A stretch of 64,000 bases of DNA from Shinella sp. PSBB067 (GCF_016839145.1 NZ_CP069303.1:310001-374000), one strand, 5' to 3'; positions 18,228 through 28,838 are shown, counted from the stretch's first letter. The notes: a model not told the origin generated them from the sequence alone. Numbers and translations are program-made.

Positions 18228-19316
18228 CTATCTGCGCCGGTCCGCCGCGAGGATTTCGCGGGCAACCTGGTCGAGCGGCAGGATCCTGTCGACCCCGCCA
18301 TGGGCGATCGCCTCCTTCGGCATGCCGAAGACGATGGAGGACGCCTCGTCCTGCGCAACGGTATAGGCGCCCGCCTGGTGCATCTCGGCCATGCCGCGCG
18401 CGCCGTCGTCGCCCATGCCGGTCATGATGACGCCCATGGCGTTGGCGCCCGCCGCGCGGGCCGCCGAGCGGAAGAGCACGTCGACGGACGGCCGGTGGCG
18501 GGAGACGAGGGGTCCTTCGCGCACCGCGACATGGTAGCGCGCGCCCTGCCGCTCCAGCATCATGTGGCGGTCGCCGGGGGCGATCAGCACATGGCCGCGC
18601 AGCACGGGATCGCCATGCACCGCCTCCTTGACCTCCACCTCGCAAAGGCTGTTCAGCCGCTTGGCGAAGGCGGCGGTGAATTTTTCCGGCATGTGCTGGA
18701 CGATGACGATGCCCGGCGAATTGGCCGGCAACTGTTCGAGCAGCACGCGCAGCGCCTCCGTGCCGCCGGTCGAGGCGCCGATGCAGGCCACCATTTCCGT
18801 CGTCTTGGCCATGGCCCGGCCGGAGGGTGGCGGCAGCACGGCATCGGCGGTGAGCTTCGCCGTGGGGCCGCTTGCCGCGGCGCTGCGCCGGTTCGTGCCG
18901 AGCCGGGCGACGGCCGCGCCCTTGACGGCCTCGCGGATGCGCGTGCCGGATTCGGCAAGATGGTCGGCCGCGCCGATCTTCGGCTTGAGGATGATGTCGA
19001 CGGCGCCGGCCTCCAGCGCCTGCATCAGCGTCTCCGAGCCCTCTTCCGTCAGCGAGGAGCACATGACGACGGGGATCGGCCGCTGCGACATGATCTTGCG
19101 CAGGAAGGTGATGCCGTCCATGCGCGGCATTTCCACGTCGAGCGTGATGACGTCGGGCAGCTCCTCTTGGATCTTCTTTGCCGCCATGAAGGGGTCGGAT
19201 GCGGCCCCCATCACCTCGATCTCGGGGTCCTCTTCCAGCACACGGGTCAGTGCCTGGCGCACGCTCGCCGAGTCGTCGATGATGAGAACGCGGATTTTCC
19301 TGGCCGGAGGGGGCAT
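18228..19316 (-). CDS. cheB: Chemotaxis response regulator / protein-glutamate methylesterase CheB
   Basis: Removes methyl groups from receptor glutamates (and can deamidate), adapting the chemotaxis signal. 362 residues: receiver domain (about 8-125; phospho-acceptor Asp60 in [13 protein letters not shown]), linker, and methylesterase domain (about 172-355) with Ser182 in GASTGG, His208 in VQHMP and the Asp in [12 protein letters not shown] completing the triad. The start at 19316 overlaps the cheR stop by one base (TGATG), indicating coupled translation. Confidence 0.96.
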   Translation of the reverse strand: MPPPARKIRVLIIDDSASVRQALTRVLEEDPEIEVMGAASDPFMAAKKIQEELPDVITLDVEMPRMDGITFLRKIMSQRPIPVVMCSSLTEEGSETLMQALEAGAVDIILKPKIGAADHLAESGTRIREAVKGAAVARLGTNRRSAAASGPTAKLTADAVLPPPSGRAMAKTTEMVACIGASTGGTEALRVLLEQLPANSPGIVIVQHMPEKFTAAFAKRLNSLCEVEVKEAVHGDPVLRGHVLIAPGDRHMMLERQGARYHVAVREGPLVSRHRPSVDVLFRSAARAAGANAMGVIMTGMGDDGARGMAEMHQAGAYTVAQDEASSIVFGMPKEAIAHGGVDRILPLDQVAREILAADRRR

Positions 19317-20167
19317 CAGATCTTCTTGAAAACCGTGTTGGCGACCTGGCGCACCGGCAGGGGAATGCCGGTGACCGTTTCGGAATGGCCCACATAGAGG
19401 AAACCGCCGGGCACGAGGCAGTCGCAAAGCCGCGTCAGCACCTTCGCCTGCGTCGGCTTGTCGAAGTAGATCAGCACGTTGCGGCAGAAGATCATGTGCA
19501 TCGGCTCGCCCACCTTGTAGGCGTTGTCCATGAGGTTCATGCGGGCAAAGCCGATGGTCGAGCGCAGGCGCGGATGGATGCGCACCTCGCCGCGCGCGGC
19601 ATCGCGCGAGACCATCACGTGGCGCCGCTGGAGATCGGCCGGCACGGGCTGGACCATGTCGCGCGGATAGACGCCGCGGCGGGCGGCGGCCAGCACGTCC
19701 GTCGAAAGGTCCGTCGCGAGGATGCGGTAGTCGACGCCGGATGTGGCATCGGCAAAATCCTGCATGACCATCGCCATCGTATAGGGCTCGGCGCCGATCG
19801 AGCAGGCGGCGCTCCACAGGCGCAGCCGCTTGTGCCCGGCCGCGACCAGTTCCGGCAGGCCGGTCCGCTCCATGAATTCGAAATGCTTCGGCTCGCGGAA
19901 GAAGTCCGTCTTGTTGGTCGTCACCGCGTCGATCAGGAAGATCGCTTCCTTCTCGATGCCGCCATGCTTGAAGAGATAGTCGCAATAGGCGTTGAAGTTG
20001 GGGATGCCTGTGGCCCGAAGGCGCCGCCGCAGGCGGCCCTCCAGCATCGTCAGCTTGGTGATCGGCATCTTGATGCCGCTGTAGTCGTAGATATAGCGCG
20101 ACAGGGCCTCGAAATTCCGGCTGCTCAAGCCGTCTTCGCCCGCCTGCGCCCGCAATGCTGCTCCCAC
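19316..20167 (-). CDS. cheR: Chemotaxis protein methyltransferase CheR
   Basis: SAM-dependent methyltransferase that adds methyl groups to receptor glutamates. 283 residues: N-terminal helical domain (about 15-75) and a SAM-binding domain with [39 protein letters not shown] and [10 protein letters not shown]. It lacks TPR extensions. It lies 10 bases after cheW and overlaps cheB by one base. Confidence 0.96.
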   Translation of the reverse strand: MGAALRAQAGEDGLSSRNFEALSRYIYDYSGIKMPITKLTMLEGRLRRRLRATGIPNFNAYCDYLFKHGGIEKEAIFLIDAVTTNKTDFFREPKHFEFMERTGLPELVAAGHKRLRLWSAACSIGAEPYTMAMVMQDFADATSGVDYRILATDLSTDVLAAARRGVYPRDMVQPVPADLQRRHVMVSRDAARGEVRIHPRLRSTIGFARMNLMDNAYKVGEPMHMIFCRNVLIYFDKPTQAKVLTRLCDCLVPGGFLYVGHSETVTGIPLPVRQVANTVFKKI

Positions 20168-20177
20168 GCCCGTCTCC

Positions 20178-20666
20178 CTATGCCGTCGCGGCGAGGCGGT
20201 TCGCCGTTCCCATCATCGCCACTTCCGCGCCGGAGAAGAGGCGGGCGAGATCGACGATGACGACGAAGCCGCCGTCGCGGCGCACGACGCCGGCAATGTA
20301 ATCGGAGGGCCAGCGCACGCCGATATCCGGCGCGCCCTCGATCTCCTTCTCGCGGAAGGGAATGACCTCGTAGACGCGGTCGGCGACGAGGCCGAGCGTC
20401 TTCTCGCCGATCGGCACGTCGAGCACGAGGGCGCGCGTGTGCGGCGTCCTCTCCGTCTTCGTCATGCCGAGACGCAGACGAAGATCGATGACCGGCACGC
20501 CCTGGCCGCGCACGTCCCGGAGCCCCAGCAGATAGTCCGGCCCATGGGGGATCCTGAAGGCCTCCTCATGGTCGAGGATTTCCCGAACCACCGAGACGGG
20601 GACCGCGAAGACCTCGTTGTCGAGGGAGAAGGTGACGTACTGGGATTCCGAGGACGTGCCGGCCAT
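20178..20666 (-). CDS. cheW: Chemotaxis coupling protein CheW (second copy)
   Basis: CheW-fold adaptor linking receptors to CheA. 162 residues, with YVTFSLDNEVFAVPVSVVREIL at the start, GLRDVRGQGVPVIDLRLRLG and a VADRVYEVIPF segment. It lies two bases behind the mcp gene and 10 bases before cheR. The operon has another CheW gene next to cheA, so signalling arrays may contain two adaptor types. Confidence 0.94.
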   Translation of the reverse strand: MAGTSSESQYVTFSLDNEVFAVPVSVVREILDHEEAFRIPHGPDYLLGLRDVRGQGVPVIDLRLRLGMTKTERTPHTRALVLDVPIGEKTLGLVADRVYEVIPFREKEIEGAPDIGVRWPSDYIAGVVRRDGGFVVIVDLARLFSGAEVAMMGTANRLAATA

Positions 20667-20668
20667 GA

Positions 20669-22366
20669 TCAGGCGCTTTCCCTGAAGTCCGCGTCGTCGG
20701 CATCCGGGCCGCCCATCGACATGTCGAGGGCAAAGCCGTTGCCGCGCGCCGCCTTGGCGCTTGCCGGCGCGGGGCGATGGGCAGGGCTTGCGGCCGGACG
20801 CTTGGCGGCGGGAGCGGCCATCTTCGCGGCGGTCGCCCGCAGCCGGTCGGCATGGTTCGGTTCCTTGCGGGCGGCACTGTCGACGCGGAAGAAGGCGATG
20901 GAGGTCTGCAACTCCTCGGCCTGGGCGGCAAGCTCCTCCGAGGTGCCGGACATCTCTTCCGATGCGCCGGCATTCTGCTGCGTCACCTTGTCGAGCTGCT
21001 GGATCGCCTCGTTGATCTGCGAGGCGCCGATATCCTGCTCGCGGCAGGCGGCGGAGATCTCGGAGACCAGTTCGGCGGTCTTGCGGATGTCCGGCACCAG
21101 CCGGTTCAGCATGTCGCCGGCCTCCGTGGCGACGGAGACGGTCTGGCCGGACAGCGTGCTGATCTCGGCGGCGGCCGCCTGGCTGCGCTCGGCGAGCTTG
21201 CGCACTTCCGAGGCGACGACGGCAAAGCCCTTGCCGTGCTCGCCGGCGCGGGCGGCTTCCACCGCGGCATTGAGGGCGAGGAGGTCCGTCTGGCGGGCGA
21301 TTTCCTGCACGATGGAGATCTTCTCCGCGATGGTGCGCATGGCGCCCACGGCGCGGCCGACCGCTTCGCCGGAGGCTTCCGCGTCCTTGGCGGACTGGCG
21401 GGCGATCTTCTCGGTCTGGGCGGCGTTGTCGGCGTTCTGCTTGATGTTGGCGGCCATCTCTTCCATCGAGGCGGAGGCCTCTTCGGCGGAGGAAGCCTGC
21501 TCGGTCGCGCCCTGCGAGAGCTGTTCGGAGCTGGAGGAGAGTTCCTGGCTGCCCATCGAGACGTTGCTGGAAGCCGAAAGCGCATCGGCGACGACCCCGC
21601 GCAGGCGCTCGATCATCGTGTTGACGTGGCCGAGCATGTCGCCGATCTCGTCCTTCGTGGTAATGTCCGCGAAGCGGGTGAGGTCGCCGTCCGCGACGTT
21701 CTGCACGACACCGACCGCCCGGCTGATGCCGCGGTTGATCGAAAGGACGATCCAGACCGCGGCGATGGTGGCGACGAGGAGTGCGATGGCCGAGACCGTC
21801 ACCATGATCGTCCGGGTGCCCTGGTACTGCGCTTCGGCCTCGACTTCCGCTTCATGCAGCCGGCTGTCCTCCAGCTTGACCACCTCGTCGAGCAGCTTGT
21901 CGATCTCGTTCGTCACCGTGCGGGCATCGGTGTTGGAAAGGCGCGTCGCGCCGTCCATGTCGCCGGCAAGCGCCAGCGCGCGGATGCGGTCGTCATTGCG
22001 GCGGAAATCGCTGGTGAAGGTGGAAAGCTGGCTCCACAACACCTTGCCCTGCTCGGTCGCCTTGGCGACGACCTCCTCGAAGGCCGCGTCGAATTCCTTG
22101 CGCGCTTCGTCGCTGAGGCCGACATAGCGGTTGGTCTCGGTGACATTGGCGGAAGAGAGCATGTTCTTCTGCTGGCGGATCTGCTGGAGCTGGAAGTTGC
22201 TCAGTTGCTGGGCGAGCTTGAGGCGCGCGGCCGGACCGTTCAGCACGTCGCTGAGCGTCGTGTTGAGGCTGCCGAGGCTCATGATGCCGTAGCCCGCGGT
22301 GCCGACGAGCACCGCGATCATGAAACCGAATGTCAGGAACAGCTTGAGTTTGATGGTGAAGCGCAT
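20669..22366 (-). CDS. Methyl-accepting chemotaxis protein
   Basis: Inner-membrane chemoreceptor of 565 residues: first membrane helix (about 8-30), periplasmic four-helix-bundle-like domain (about 35-185) without recognised ligand motif, second membrane helix (about 190-213), HAMP domain, then a cytoplasmic coiled coil with the hairpin tip [22 protein letters not shown]. The C terminus is a low-complexity Ala/Pro/Arg tail ending in DFRESA and lacks the NWETF-type pentapeptide used for CheR/CheB docking in some receptors. It is the only membrane receptor encoded in this operon. Confidence 0.94.
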   Translation of the reverse strand: MRFTIKLKLFLTFGFMIAVLVGTAGYGIMSLGSLNTTLSDVLNGPAARLKLAQQLSNFQLQQIRQQKNMLSSANVTETNRYVGLSDEARKEFDAAFEEVVAKATEQGKVLWSQLSTFTSDFRRNDDRIRALALAGDMDGATRLSNTDARTVTNEIDKLLDEVVKLEDSRLHEAEVEAEAQYQGTRTIMVTVSAIALLVATIAAVWIVLSINRGISRAVGVVQNVADGDLTRFADITTKDEIGDMLGHVNTMIERLRGVVADALSASSNVSMGSQELSSSSEQLSQGATEQASSAEEASASMEEMAANIKQNADNAAQTEKIARQSAKDAEASGEAVGRAVGAMRTIAEKISIVQEIARQTDLLALNAAVEAARAGEHGKGFAVVASEVRKLAERSQAAAAEISTLSGQTVSVATEAGDMLNRLVPDIRKTAELVSEISAACREQDIGASQINEAIQQLDKVTQQNAGASEEMSGTSEELAAQAEELQTSIAFFRVDSAARKEPNHADRLRATAAKMAAPAAKRPAASPAHRPAPASAKAARGNGFALDMSMGGPDADDADFRESA

Positions 22367-22383
22367 GGGGCTCTCCTGGGTGC

Positions 22384-22902
22384 CTAGTTCGGCGTTTGCG
22401 CCGTGCCGCTGCGTTCCTTCCGGGAGGAGAAGATCGCGTGCAGGTTCGGGACGATGATGAATTCGCCGCCCCGCTTGACGAGGCAGTTGATGTAGTCGGG
22501 ACGCCAGCGCATGCCGACGCTCGGCGGCGGCTCGCTGGCGACCTTCGCAAGGGTCGTGACTTCGTTGACCTTGTCGGTGCGGATGCCGACCAGCGTCGGT
22601 TCGCCGTCGAGGTCGAGCTCGATGACGACGATGCGGCTGTCGATGGTGGTTTCCGTCGCATCCATGCCGAAGGCGAGGCGGATGTCGGCGAGCGGGATCA
22701 CCTTGCCGCGGAAGTTGATGACGCTGGAAACGAAGGGCTTGCTGCCGGGAACGTGGGTTTCCGGCAGAAGGTCGAGGATTTCCTGCACCACGGTCGCCTC
22801 GATGGCGAAGGTCTCGCCGTTGAGGTTGAAGGTGAGGACGGAAAGGTCCTCCTGCGCGCCCCAGATCGTGTCGTGGTCGAGTCTCCGTGCCGCTTCGCTC
22901 AT
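22384..22902 (-). CDS. cheW: Chemotaxis coupling protein CheW (first copy)
   Basis: 172-residue CheW adaptor: [58 protein letters not shown]. It starts at ATG 22902, overlapping the cheA stop by four bases (ATGA), and sits 17 bases before mcp. Compared with the second CheW it carries a longer N-terminal head ([14 protein letters not shown]). Confidence 0.94.
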   Translation of the reverse strand: MSEAARRLDHDTIWGAQEDLSVLTFNLNGETFAIEATVVQEILDLLPETHVPGSKPFVSSVINFRGKVIPLADIRLAFGMDATETTIDSRIVVIELDLDGEPTLVGIRTDKVNEVTTLAKVASEPPPSVGMRWRPDYINCLVKRGGEFIIVPNLHAIFSSRKERSGTAQTPN

Positions 22903-24896
22903 CCTGCCGCCCGCATTTGCGCCTCCTGGTGCTGTCCGGCCGCGACCAGGTGGGTGACGTCGAGGATCAGCGCGACGCTGCCGTCCCCGAGAATGGTCGC
23001 GCCCGAGAAGGTGGCGACGCCACGGTGCAGCTTGGACATGGATTTGATGACCGTCTGGTGGTCGCCGATGATCTGGTCGACGACGAGGCCGACGCGCTCC
23101 GAGCCGGTCGAGATGACGACGACCTTCTGGTGCGGATCGGGCTGGGTGCCGGTGCGGAAGAGCTCGCGCAGGCGCAGGAACGGCACGAGGCTGTCGCGCA
23201 GCGAGATGAAGGAGCGCCCGCGCGAGCGCAGGTCGTCTTCCAGCGAGAGCTCCAGGCACTCCTCGACCGCCGAGAGCGGGATGACGTAGCAGTCCCCTCC
23301 GACGCGCACGAGCAGGCCGTCGATGATGGCGAGTGTCAGCGGGATGCGCAGCGAAACTTCCGAGCCGTCGCCCGGCTTGCTGGCGATGTCGATCGCCCCG
23401 CGCAGCGCTTCCACCGTCTTCTTCACCACATCCATGCCGACGCCGCGGCCCGAGAGGTTGGTGACCTGCTGGGCGGTGGAGAAGCCCGGCTGGAAGATGA
23501 GCTGCAGCAGCTCCGGGTCGGAGAGCGACTGGCCCGGCTGGATCAGGCCCGAGGCCTCGGCCTTGGCGCGCACGCGCTCGCGGTTGATGCCGCGGCCGTC
23601 GTCCTTGATGGTGATGATGACCTCGCCGCCCGTCTGGTGGGCCGAGAGGAGCACCTTGCCCTTCGCGTCCTTGCCGGCGGCGATGCGCTCCTCGGGCTTT
23701 TCGAGGCCGTGGTCGATGGAGTTGCGCACGAGGTGGACGAGCGGATCGGCGAGGCGGTCGATGACCGTCTTGTCGACTTCCGTGCTCTCGCCCTCGGTGA
23801 TGAGTTCGATTTCCTTGCCGGTCTCGCGTGACAGGTCGTGCACGAGGCGGCGGAAGCGGCTGAAGAGGCTGGCGACCGGCATCATGCGCAGCACCATCAT
23901 CGTGTCGCGCAATTCGCCGGAAAGGCGCTCGATCTCCTCCGAGACGGAGCGCAGGCCAAGGTCGGCCGCCGCACCCGCAAGCTGGGTGAGGCGGGACTGG
24001 GCGATGACCAGCTCGCCGACGCGGTCCATCATCTCGTCGAGCCGTTCGGCGGGAACGCGGACGTTCTCGGCGGACTTCGCCTGCCTGGAATCGTTGGCCG
24101 CCTGCACGGCCGGCGCTTCCCGCTCCGTCACGACCACCGCCTTCGGCAGGGGAGCGGCCTCGGGTGTTGCGGCCGGACGCTCGACGGCGATCTCGCTGAT
24201 CTCCAGTTCCATGTCGTCCATGACGAAGATGAAGACGTCCTCGATGTCGCTGCGCGGCTTGTCGGTCTTCAGCGCCACGTCCCAGGAAAGGTGGATGTCG
24301 CGCGGGTCGAGCTCGGCAAGTTCGGGCACCTTCGCCGCATCGGCGACGATGCGGCATTCGCCGAGGTCGCGCATCTCGTCGAGCAGGCCGAGCGGATTGG
24401 TGCCGTTCGCCATGGCGTTGACCGGCAGGCTGAAGCGGATGCGCCATTCGCGCATGCCGCCGGGTGCTTCGGCCACCGGCGCGGTAGCGGCGGCAACGCT
24501 TGCCGCGGGGGCGGGCGAGCCCGCGCCGTTGACGGCGCGGTGCAGGTTGTCGAGGAGGCTCGCGCTCATCGCGTCATGGTCGCCGTTCGGCGTTTCGAGC
24601 AGGGCGCGCATGTGGTCCTGCGCGGACAGCACCGCCGAGACCAGTTCGTGCGTCGCCGGCACGTCGCCCTTGCGCACGCGGTCGAAGGCGGTCTCGCAAT
24701 GGTGCGTGAAGGCGGCCAGCGCCTCGAAGCCGAACATCGCGCCCGACCCCTTCAACGTGTGCAGGCCCCGGAAGACCGCGTCGATCTGGTCGCGGTCGTC
24801 GAGGCTGCGGGTCAGGTCCAGGAGGCCGGACTCGATCAGTTCCAGCAGTTCGGCCGCTTCTGTCCGGAAGACTGAGATCGGGTCTGGGTTGCTCAT
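22899..24896 (-). CDS. cheA: Chemotaxis histidine kinase CheA
   Basis: Cytoplasmic receptor-coupled kinase of 665 residues. Order: Hpt domain (about 1-105) with phospho-acceptor His46 in [15 protein letters not shown]; a P2-type segment (about 148-240, starting EWRIRFSLP); dimerisation domain (about 268-335); ATPase domain with [19 protein letters not shown] and GRGVGMD boxes; C-terminal CheW-like domain (about 510-660). All catalytic motifs are intact. It overlaps cheY upstream and cheW downstream by four bases each, so it lies in the tight core of the operon. Confidence 0.96.
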   Translation of the reverse strand: MSNPDPISVFRTEAAELLELIESGLLDLTRSLDDRDQIDAVFRGLHTLKGSGAMFGFEALAAFTHHCETAFDRVRKGDVPATHELVSAVLSAQDHMRALLETPNGDHDAMSASLLDNLHRAVNGAGSPAPAASVAAATAPVAEAPGGMREWRIRFSLPVNAMANGTNPLGLLDEMRDLGECRIVADAAKVPELAELDPRDIHLSWDVALKTDKPRSDIEDVFIFVMDDMELEISEIAVERPAATPEAAPLPKAVVVTEREAPAVQAANDSRQAKSAENVRVPAERLDEMMDRVGELVIAQSRLTQLAGAAADLGLRSVSEEIERLSGELRDTMMVLRMMPVASLFSRFRRLVHDLSRETGKEIELITEGESTEVDKTVIDRLADPLVHLVRNSIDHGLEKPEERIAAGKDAKGKVLLSAHQTGGEVIITIKDDGRGINRERVRAKAEASGLIQPGQSLSDPELLQLIFQPGFSTAQQVTNLSGRGVGMDVVKKTVEALRGAIDIASKPGDGSEVSLRIPLTLAIIDGLLVRVGGDCYVIPLSAVEECLELSLEDDLRSRGRSFISLRDSLVPFLRLRELFRTGTQPDPHQKVVVISTGSERVGLVVDQIIGDHQTVIKSMSKLHRGVATFSGATILGDGSVALILDVTHLVAAGQHQEAQMRAAG

Positions 24897-25261
24897 TTTC
24901 CGAGGACCTTCCGGGCGATCTTGACGAGGCTTTCCGGATCGAACGGTTTGGTGAGCCAGCCGGTGGCGCCGGCGGCCTTGGCCTGCGCCTTCAGTTCGCC
25001 GTCGGATTCGGTGGTGAGGAAGATGACCGGCACGCCGGTATGCGCGGGCAGCTTGCGCAGCTCGCGGATCATCGTCAGGCCGTCCATGTTCGGCATGTTG
25101 AGGTCGGTGATGACGAGGTCGTAGTCACCGTCCTTCAGCTTGTTGAGGCCGTCGAGCCCGTCGACCGCCTCGGTCACGGTGTAGCCGGCATTGCCGAGGG
25201 TGACGCGTGTCGTCAGCCGGATGCTGGCGGAATCGTCCACGGTCAAGATTTTCGCGGTCAT
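24893..25261 (-). CDS. cheY: CheY-like response regulator
   Basis: Single receiver domain, 122 residues: acidic pair Asp9/Asp10, phospho-acceptor Asp53 in LVITDLNMPNMDG, Thr83/84 and Lys105. The ATG at 25261 overlaps the STAS gene stop by one base; an upstream TTG three bases earlier is less likely. It is the operon's own output or phosphate-sink regulator; which motor or target it acts on cannot be told. Confidence 0.94.
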   Translation of the reverse strand: MTAKILTVDDSASIRLTTRVTLGNAGYTVTEAVDGLDGLNKLKDGDYDLVITDLNMPNMDGLTMIRELRKLPAHTGVPVIFLTTESDGELKAQAKAAGATGWLTKPFDPESLVKIARKVLGK

Positions 25262-25587
25262 CAATTCTTCTCCTGATGCAGCCAGAAATGCGCGGCGTCC
25301 GGCGTCATCTCGTCGAGAAAGCCGCCGCGCTTCAGTACGTCGTAAAGGTCCCCCGCCGCCGGCCGCGCAAGTAGAAGCCGGCCCGCGCGGGACGCAGCGT
25401 GCTTGCGCGCCGCCGTCACGAGCTGGACGAAGCTGAGATCGACCTGCGCGTCGGCGCCGATGTCGAGTATCGTCGTCCCGTTATTGTTCAGGTGATCCAG
25501 GATGAGTCCCTGGATCGACACTATAGTCTTGATGGTGAGCGAGGCCGGTAAGGTTAATGGCGTCTCACCGGGCAGGGTGGATGGCAT
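25261..25587 (-). CDS. STAS-domain protein, first gene of the chemotaxis operon
   Basis: Protein of 108 residues with a STAS (anti-sigma-antagonist-like) fold: TILDIGADAQVDLSFVQLVTAARKHA, and LYDVLKRGGFLDEM. The phospho-acceptor serine of SpoIIAA-type proteins is replaced around VDLSFVQL, where one serine remains. STAS proteins head some alternative chemotaxis operons. It overlaps cheY by one base. Confidence 0.85.
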   Translation of the reverse strand: MPSTLPGETPLTLPASLTIKTIVSIQGLILDHLNNNGTTILDIGADAQVDLSFVQLVTAARKHAASRAGRLLLARPAAGDLYDVLKRGGFLDEMTPDAAHFWLHQEKN

Positions 25588-25941
25588 GGATGGCCCGATC
25601 GTCGTTTGGCGAGAGAGTATTTCCCGCGCGAGAATTCCCAGTCAGGCTTAATGAACAGTAAAGCGCGGTTGATAAATTCACGTATTGCTGGTTGTTCCGA
25701 AAGGGGCGCAAAGCCTTACCTTAGGGAAGGAAATCGATCTAAGATTATGTTCCTCAATGGAATTCACGATGATTAGAAATAAGTGATATTATTTATAAGT
25801 CCCTAATTCTAGGGATGGCTGCATCCTCGGGTAGCAGGGCGAAAAATGGCCCTGGCATGGGGGATTCGACTTCATCAGGAGTTGCGAATTTACTGCGCGT
25901 TACCGTGTTGGCTCCTAGGGTTCGCCCAGATTTTCTTGGAA
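25588..25941. other. AT-richer divergent promoter region between the che operon and the receptor-like gene
   Basis: No gene is supported. The part around 25660-25810 is clearly more A/T-rich than the surroundings and probably holds both promoters. It contains a perfect hairpin TCCCTA-ATTC-TAGGGA (25800-25815) and a near-palindrome around CCTTACCTTAGGGAAGG at 25715. Confidence 0.5.
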
Positions 25942-27678
25942 ATGGGGTGGGGCGTGTCAGGAACAGCAAGCGCAGTCCGCGTGGAGCGGCAGACAGCGGA
26001 GGGCGAGCTCGTCTCGCGCCTCGAAGGGGCCCGTTCCCGCATCGAGCAGCGCTTCCTCGATGGCGGTGTCGTCCTGCTGGCCGTGCTCGACGTGCTCAAC
26101 CGGCTGGTCGCCTCGCTGGAGCACCTGTCGCAGTCGCTCGACGACGACACCGCCGAGGCGACGATCGGCCAGCTGCTCGCAACGGTCGACCGCTTGAGGA
26201 CGCTGCCCGCCATCGAGGAGACGCGCCAGTCCCGCCTCGCCGGCGTCGCCGTGACGGAAAAGTCGCTCGGCACTTGTATTGCCGACATGCAGGAGACGCT
26301 GCGCTACCTGCGCACCTTCGCGACGACGGCCAAGATCACCGGCGCGGCCATTCCCGATTTCTCCGGTTTCGCGGACGAAATCCTCGAACGCATCCGGTTC
26401 GGCGCGGGCGAGGTCAATGCGCTCGGCGCGAAGATCGGCACGCTCGGCAGCGTGATCGACACCGCGTCCGCCGGGGGCGGGGAGGCGCTGGAGCGCTTCC
26501 GCCGCAGCGTGCCGGATATCGCCGGCAACCTTTCGCGCAACGCGGCCGATCTCACCGCCCAGCGCCGCCATCTTTCCCAGCTTGCCGGCAAGGTCGGCGC
26601 CTCGGCGCGCCTGGTGCAGACCAAGGCGGCGACGACCCTCTCCGCCATGCAGATCGGCGACATCACGCGCCAGCGCATCGAGCACTGCCAGTCGGCCTTC
26701 GCCCTGCTGGAGGACTATCTTGCGGCAGGCACGCTGGATGCCGAGGCCGGCGCGCGCCTCACCGCGCTGGTGCGCCATCTCGTGCGCGACCAGCTCTCCG
26801 AACTCGCCCGCGATTTCGAGCGCGAATGCAGGACCGTCGTCGGCACGATCCGCAGTTTCGGCGCCGATATAGATGCGCTGACGGCGCTGCACGGCGACAT
26901 GGACGCCGCCGACGGCAACTCCGCCGACCGCGCCATGCGCACGCTGGAGGCAGACATCGCCGCCGCGCGCGCCGTGGTGCGCGACATCGAGCAGGCGGCC
27001 GGCAAGGCCAATGCGCTCGGCTCGAGCACGGTCGAGACGGTGCAGGAACTGCTCAAGGGCGTGAAGACGATCCAGCTCGTGCGCACCGACATCCAGTACA
27101 TGGCGCTCAACACCAACCTGCGCTGCAGCAAGCTCGGCGAGGAGGGGCGGGCGATCAACGTGGTGACGGCGGAATTGCGCGCCTTTTCCGCCCAGCTCGA
27201 CGACACCGCCGAGCGCATCCTCGCCGCCCTGCAATCGCTGGAAGGCGATGCCGGCAAGCTCGGCGAGGCGGGCAATGCGACGGATGGTTCGCTCGATGCG
27301 CATCTGGAGGAAGTCCTCGACCATATCCGGCGCGCTGGCGACCGCATGGAGGCGGACATGGCGGCGCTGCGGGCCTGCGGCGCGGATATTTCCGCAAAGG
27401 CCGGCAACACGATCGCCGGTCTCGACTTCAAGGCCGAGCTCGGCGACGTGCTCGCCGATTGCGCCGCCAGCGCCGCCGCGCTGACCGGGCCGGACCTGCC
27501 CGATACCCGCGGGCTGGAGGCAGCGCTTGCCGATCTCGGCGGCCGGATCGCGCGGACCTATACCATGGTGTGCGAGCGCGAGGTCCATGCCCGGATCTTC
27601 GGCGCGACGGTCGAGATGCCGGTTGCGCCGGTCGCCGCCGGGAGCGACGAGGCGCTCTTCGACGACGCGCTCTTCTGA
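25942..27678 (+). CDS. Soluble receptor-like protein with a degenerate chemoreceptor hairpin
   Basis: About 578 residues, almost entirely alpha-helical and rich in Ala/Asp/Arg, with no membrane segment. Near residues 375-415 the sequence DIQYMALNTNLRCSKLGE followed by EGRAINVVTAELRAF lines up with the chemoreceptor tip (QTNLLALNAAIEAARAGE, GRGFAVVADEVR) but with the AAIEAA core changed to TNLRCS. This suggests a divergent cytoplasmic receptor or scaffold for the adjacent che operon, from which it is divergently transcribed. ATG 25942 and GTG 25954 are both possible; the frame is open back to 25846, but that stretch looks non-coding. Confidence 0.72.
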   Translation: MGWGVSGTASAVRVERQTAEGELVSRLEGARSRIEQRFLDGGVVLLAVLDVLNRLVASLEHLSQSLDDDTAEATIGQLLATVDRLRTLPAIEETRQSRLAGVAVTEKSLGTCIADMQETLRYLRTFATTAKITGAAIPDFSGFADEILERIRFGAGEVNALGAKIGTLGSVIDTASAGGGEALERFRRSVPDIAGNLSRNAADLTAQRRHLSQLAGKVGASARLVQTKAATTLSAMQIGDITRQRIEHCQSAFALLEDYLAAGTLDAEAGARLTALVRHLVRDQLSELARDFERECRTVVGTIRSFGADIDALTALHGDMDAADGNSADRAMRTLEADIAAARAVVRDIEQAAGKANALGSSTVETVQELLKGVKTIQLVRTDIQYMALNTNLRCSKLGEEGRAINVVTAELRAFSAQLDDTAERILAALQSLEGDAGKLGEAGNATDGSLDAHLEEVLDHIRRAGDRMEADMAALRACGADISAKAGNTIAGLDFKAELGDVLADCAASAAALTGPDLPDTRGLEAALADLGGRIARTYTMVCEREVHARIFGATVEMPVAPVAAGSDEALFDDALF

Positions 27679-27790
27679 GCCGCCGCTTCCCCATCCTTCG
27701 CCTGCTTCCGCCGGCCGGCCGTGTTGGCCGATTTGCGTGGGCACTTTCATTGTATTTTTGAAAACATAGCGCTGGCCAAGCCGGAAACAT

Positions 27791-27814
27791 CGATATATTC
27801 AAGGAGATATTACG
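27791..27814 (+). promoter_or_regulatory. Candidate ModE-binding site (Mo-box) upstream of modA
   Basis: CGATATAT and ATATTACG face each other across eight bases, an imperfect dyad resembling the CG-TATAT / ATATA-CG half-sites bound by ModE. It lies 33 bases before the modA start, and a modE gene is at the end of the same cluster. Confidence 0.6.
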
Positions 27815-27846
27815 TTGCCGTCGAGGCAGGAAAAGGGAGAACAGGA

Positions 27847-28620
27847 ATGAACCGCCGTCTGCTTTTGAAACTGGTCGTCGCCGCCTTCGCGGCCATGCCG
27901 CTCGCCCTGCCGGCCGCCGCCGCGGAGAAGGTCACCGTCTTCGCCGCCGCCAGCCTCAAGAACGCGCTCGATGCCGCCAATGCCGCCTGGCAGAAGGAAA
28001 CCGGCAACGAGACGGCCGTCTCCTATGCCGCAAGCTCGGCGCTCGCCAAGCAGATCGAGGCGGCCGCGCCCGCCGATCTCTTCATCTCGGCAGACCTTGC
28101 CTGGATGGATTACGTCGCCGAGAAGAAGCTGATCAAGGACGACACCCGCTCCAACCTCCTCGGCAACCGTATCGTGCTCGTCGCGCCGAAGGACAATGCC
28201 TCGACCGTCGAGATCAAGGAAGGCTTCGACCTTGCCGGCCTCGTCGGCGACGGCAAGCTCGCCATGGGCGCGGTGGACAGCGTGCCGGCCGGCAAATACG
28301 GCAAGGCGGCGCTCGAAAAGCTCGGCGTCTGGTCCGCCGTCGAAGGCAAGGTGGCGGGCGCGGAAAGCGTGCGCGCCGCGCTCGCGCTCGTCTCGCGCGG
28401 CGAAGCGCCCTACGGCATCGTCTACGAGACGGATGCCGCCGCCGATCCGGGCGTCGCCGTCGTCGGCACCTTCCCGGAAGACAGCCATCCGCCGATCATC
28501 TATCCGGTCGCCATCCTCTCGGAATCGCAGAGCCCCGCCGCCGGCGCCTATCTCGACTTCCTGAAGTCCGACAAGGCCGCGCCCTTCTTCACCGGGCAGG
28601 GCTTCACCATCCTGAAATAG
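27847..28620 (+). CDS. modA: Molybdate ABC transporter substrate-binding protein ModA
   Basis: Periplasmic molybdate-binding protein of 257 residues: signal peptide (about 1-26, ending PAAAA), then VTVFAAASLKNALD, the conserved oxyanion-contacting SYAASSALAKQIE and ADLFISAD, and a C-terminal PIIYPVAIL. Starts at ATG 27847 behind GGGAGA. It is the first gene of modABC, though a dispersed repeat separates it from modB by 250 bases. Confidence 0.95.
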   Translation: MNRRLLLKLVVAAFAAMPLALPAAAAEKVTVFAAASLKNALDAANAAWQKETGNETAVSYAASSALAKQIEAAAPADLFISADLAWMDYVAEKKLIKDDTRSNLLGNRIVLVAPKDNASTVEIKEGFDLAGLVGDGKLAMGAVDSVPAGKYGKAALEKLGVWSAVEGKVAGAESVRAALALVSRGEAPYGIVYETDAAADPGVAVVGTFPEDSHPPIIYPVAILSESQSPAAGAYLDFLKSDKAAPFFTGQGFTILK

Positions 28621-28696
28621 GACGAGCCTCGGGAAAGCCCCGGATGCTATGTCCGGGGCAGTTGTATTCGACGGGGAAATGTTTTCCCGTGAAGAT

Positions 28697-28838
28697 GCCT
28701 CTCACCCTGACCCTTTCCCCGCAGGCGCGGAGAGGGGACGTGCCCCACGAACCGTTATTGTTTGAGGAAACCGGTGCGGCATATCCCCTTCGCCCCGCAG
28801 CCAAGGAGAAGGTGGCCGGCAGGCCGGATGAGGGGCAC
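28697..28838. repeat. Palindromic intergenic repeat, copy A (between modA and modB)
   Basis: The two ends are inverted versions of one another: the left half has CTCTCACCCTGACCCTTTCC and GGAGAGGGGACG, the right half TATCCCCTTCGCCCCGCA, AGGAGAAGGTGGCCGGCAGG and GGATGAGGGGCAC. The same family recurs at 36500-36654 and 57290-57407. Confidence 0.75.
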
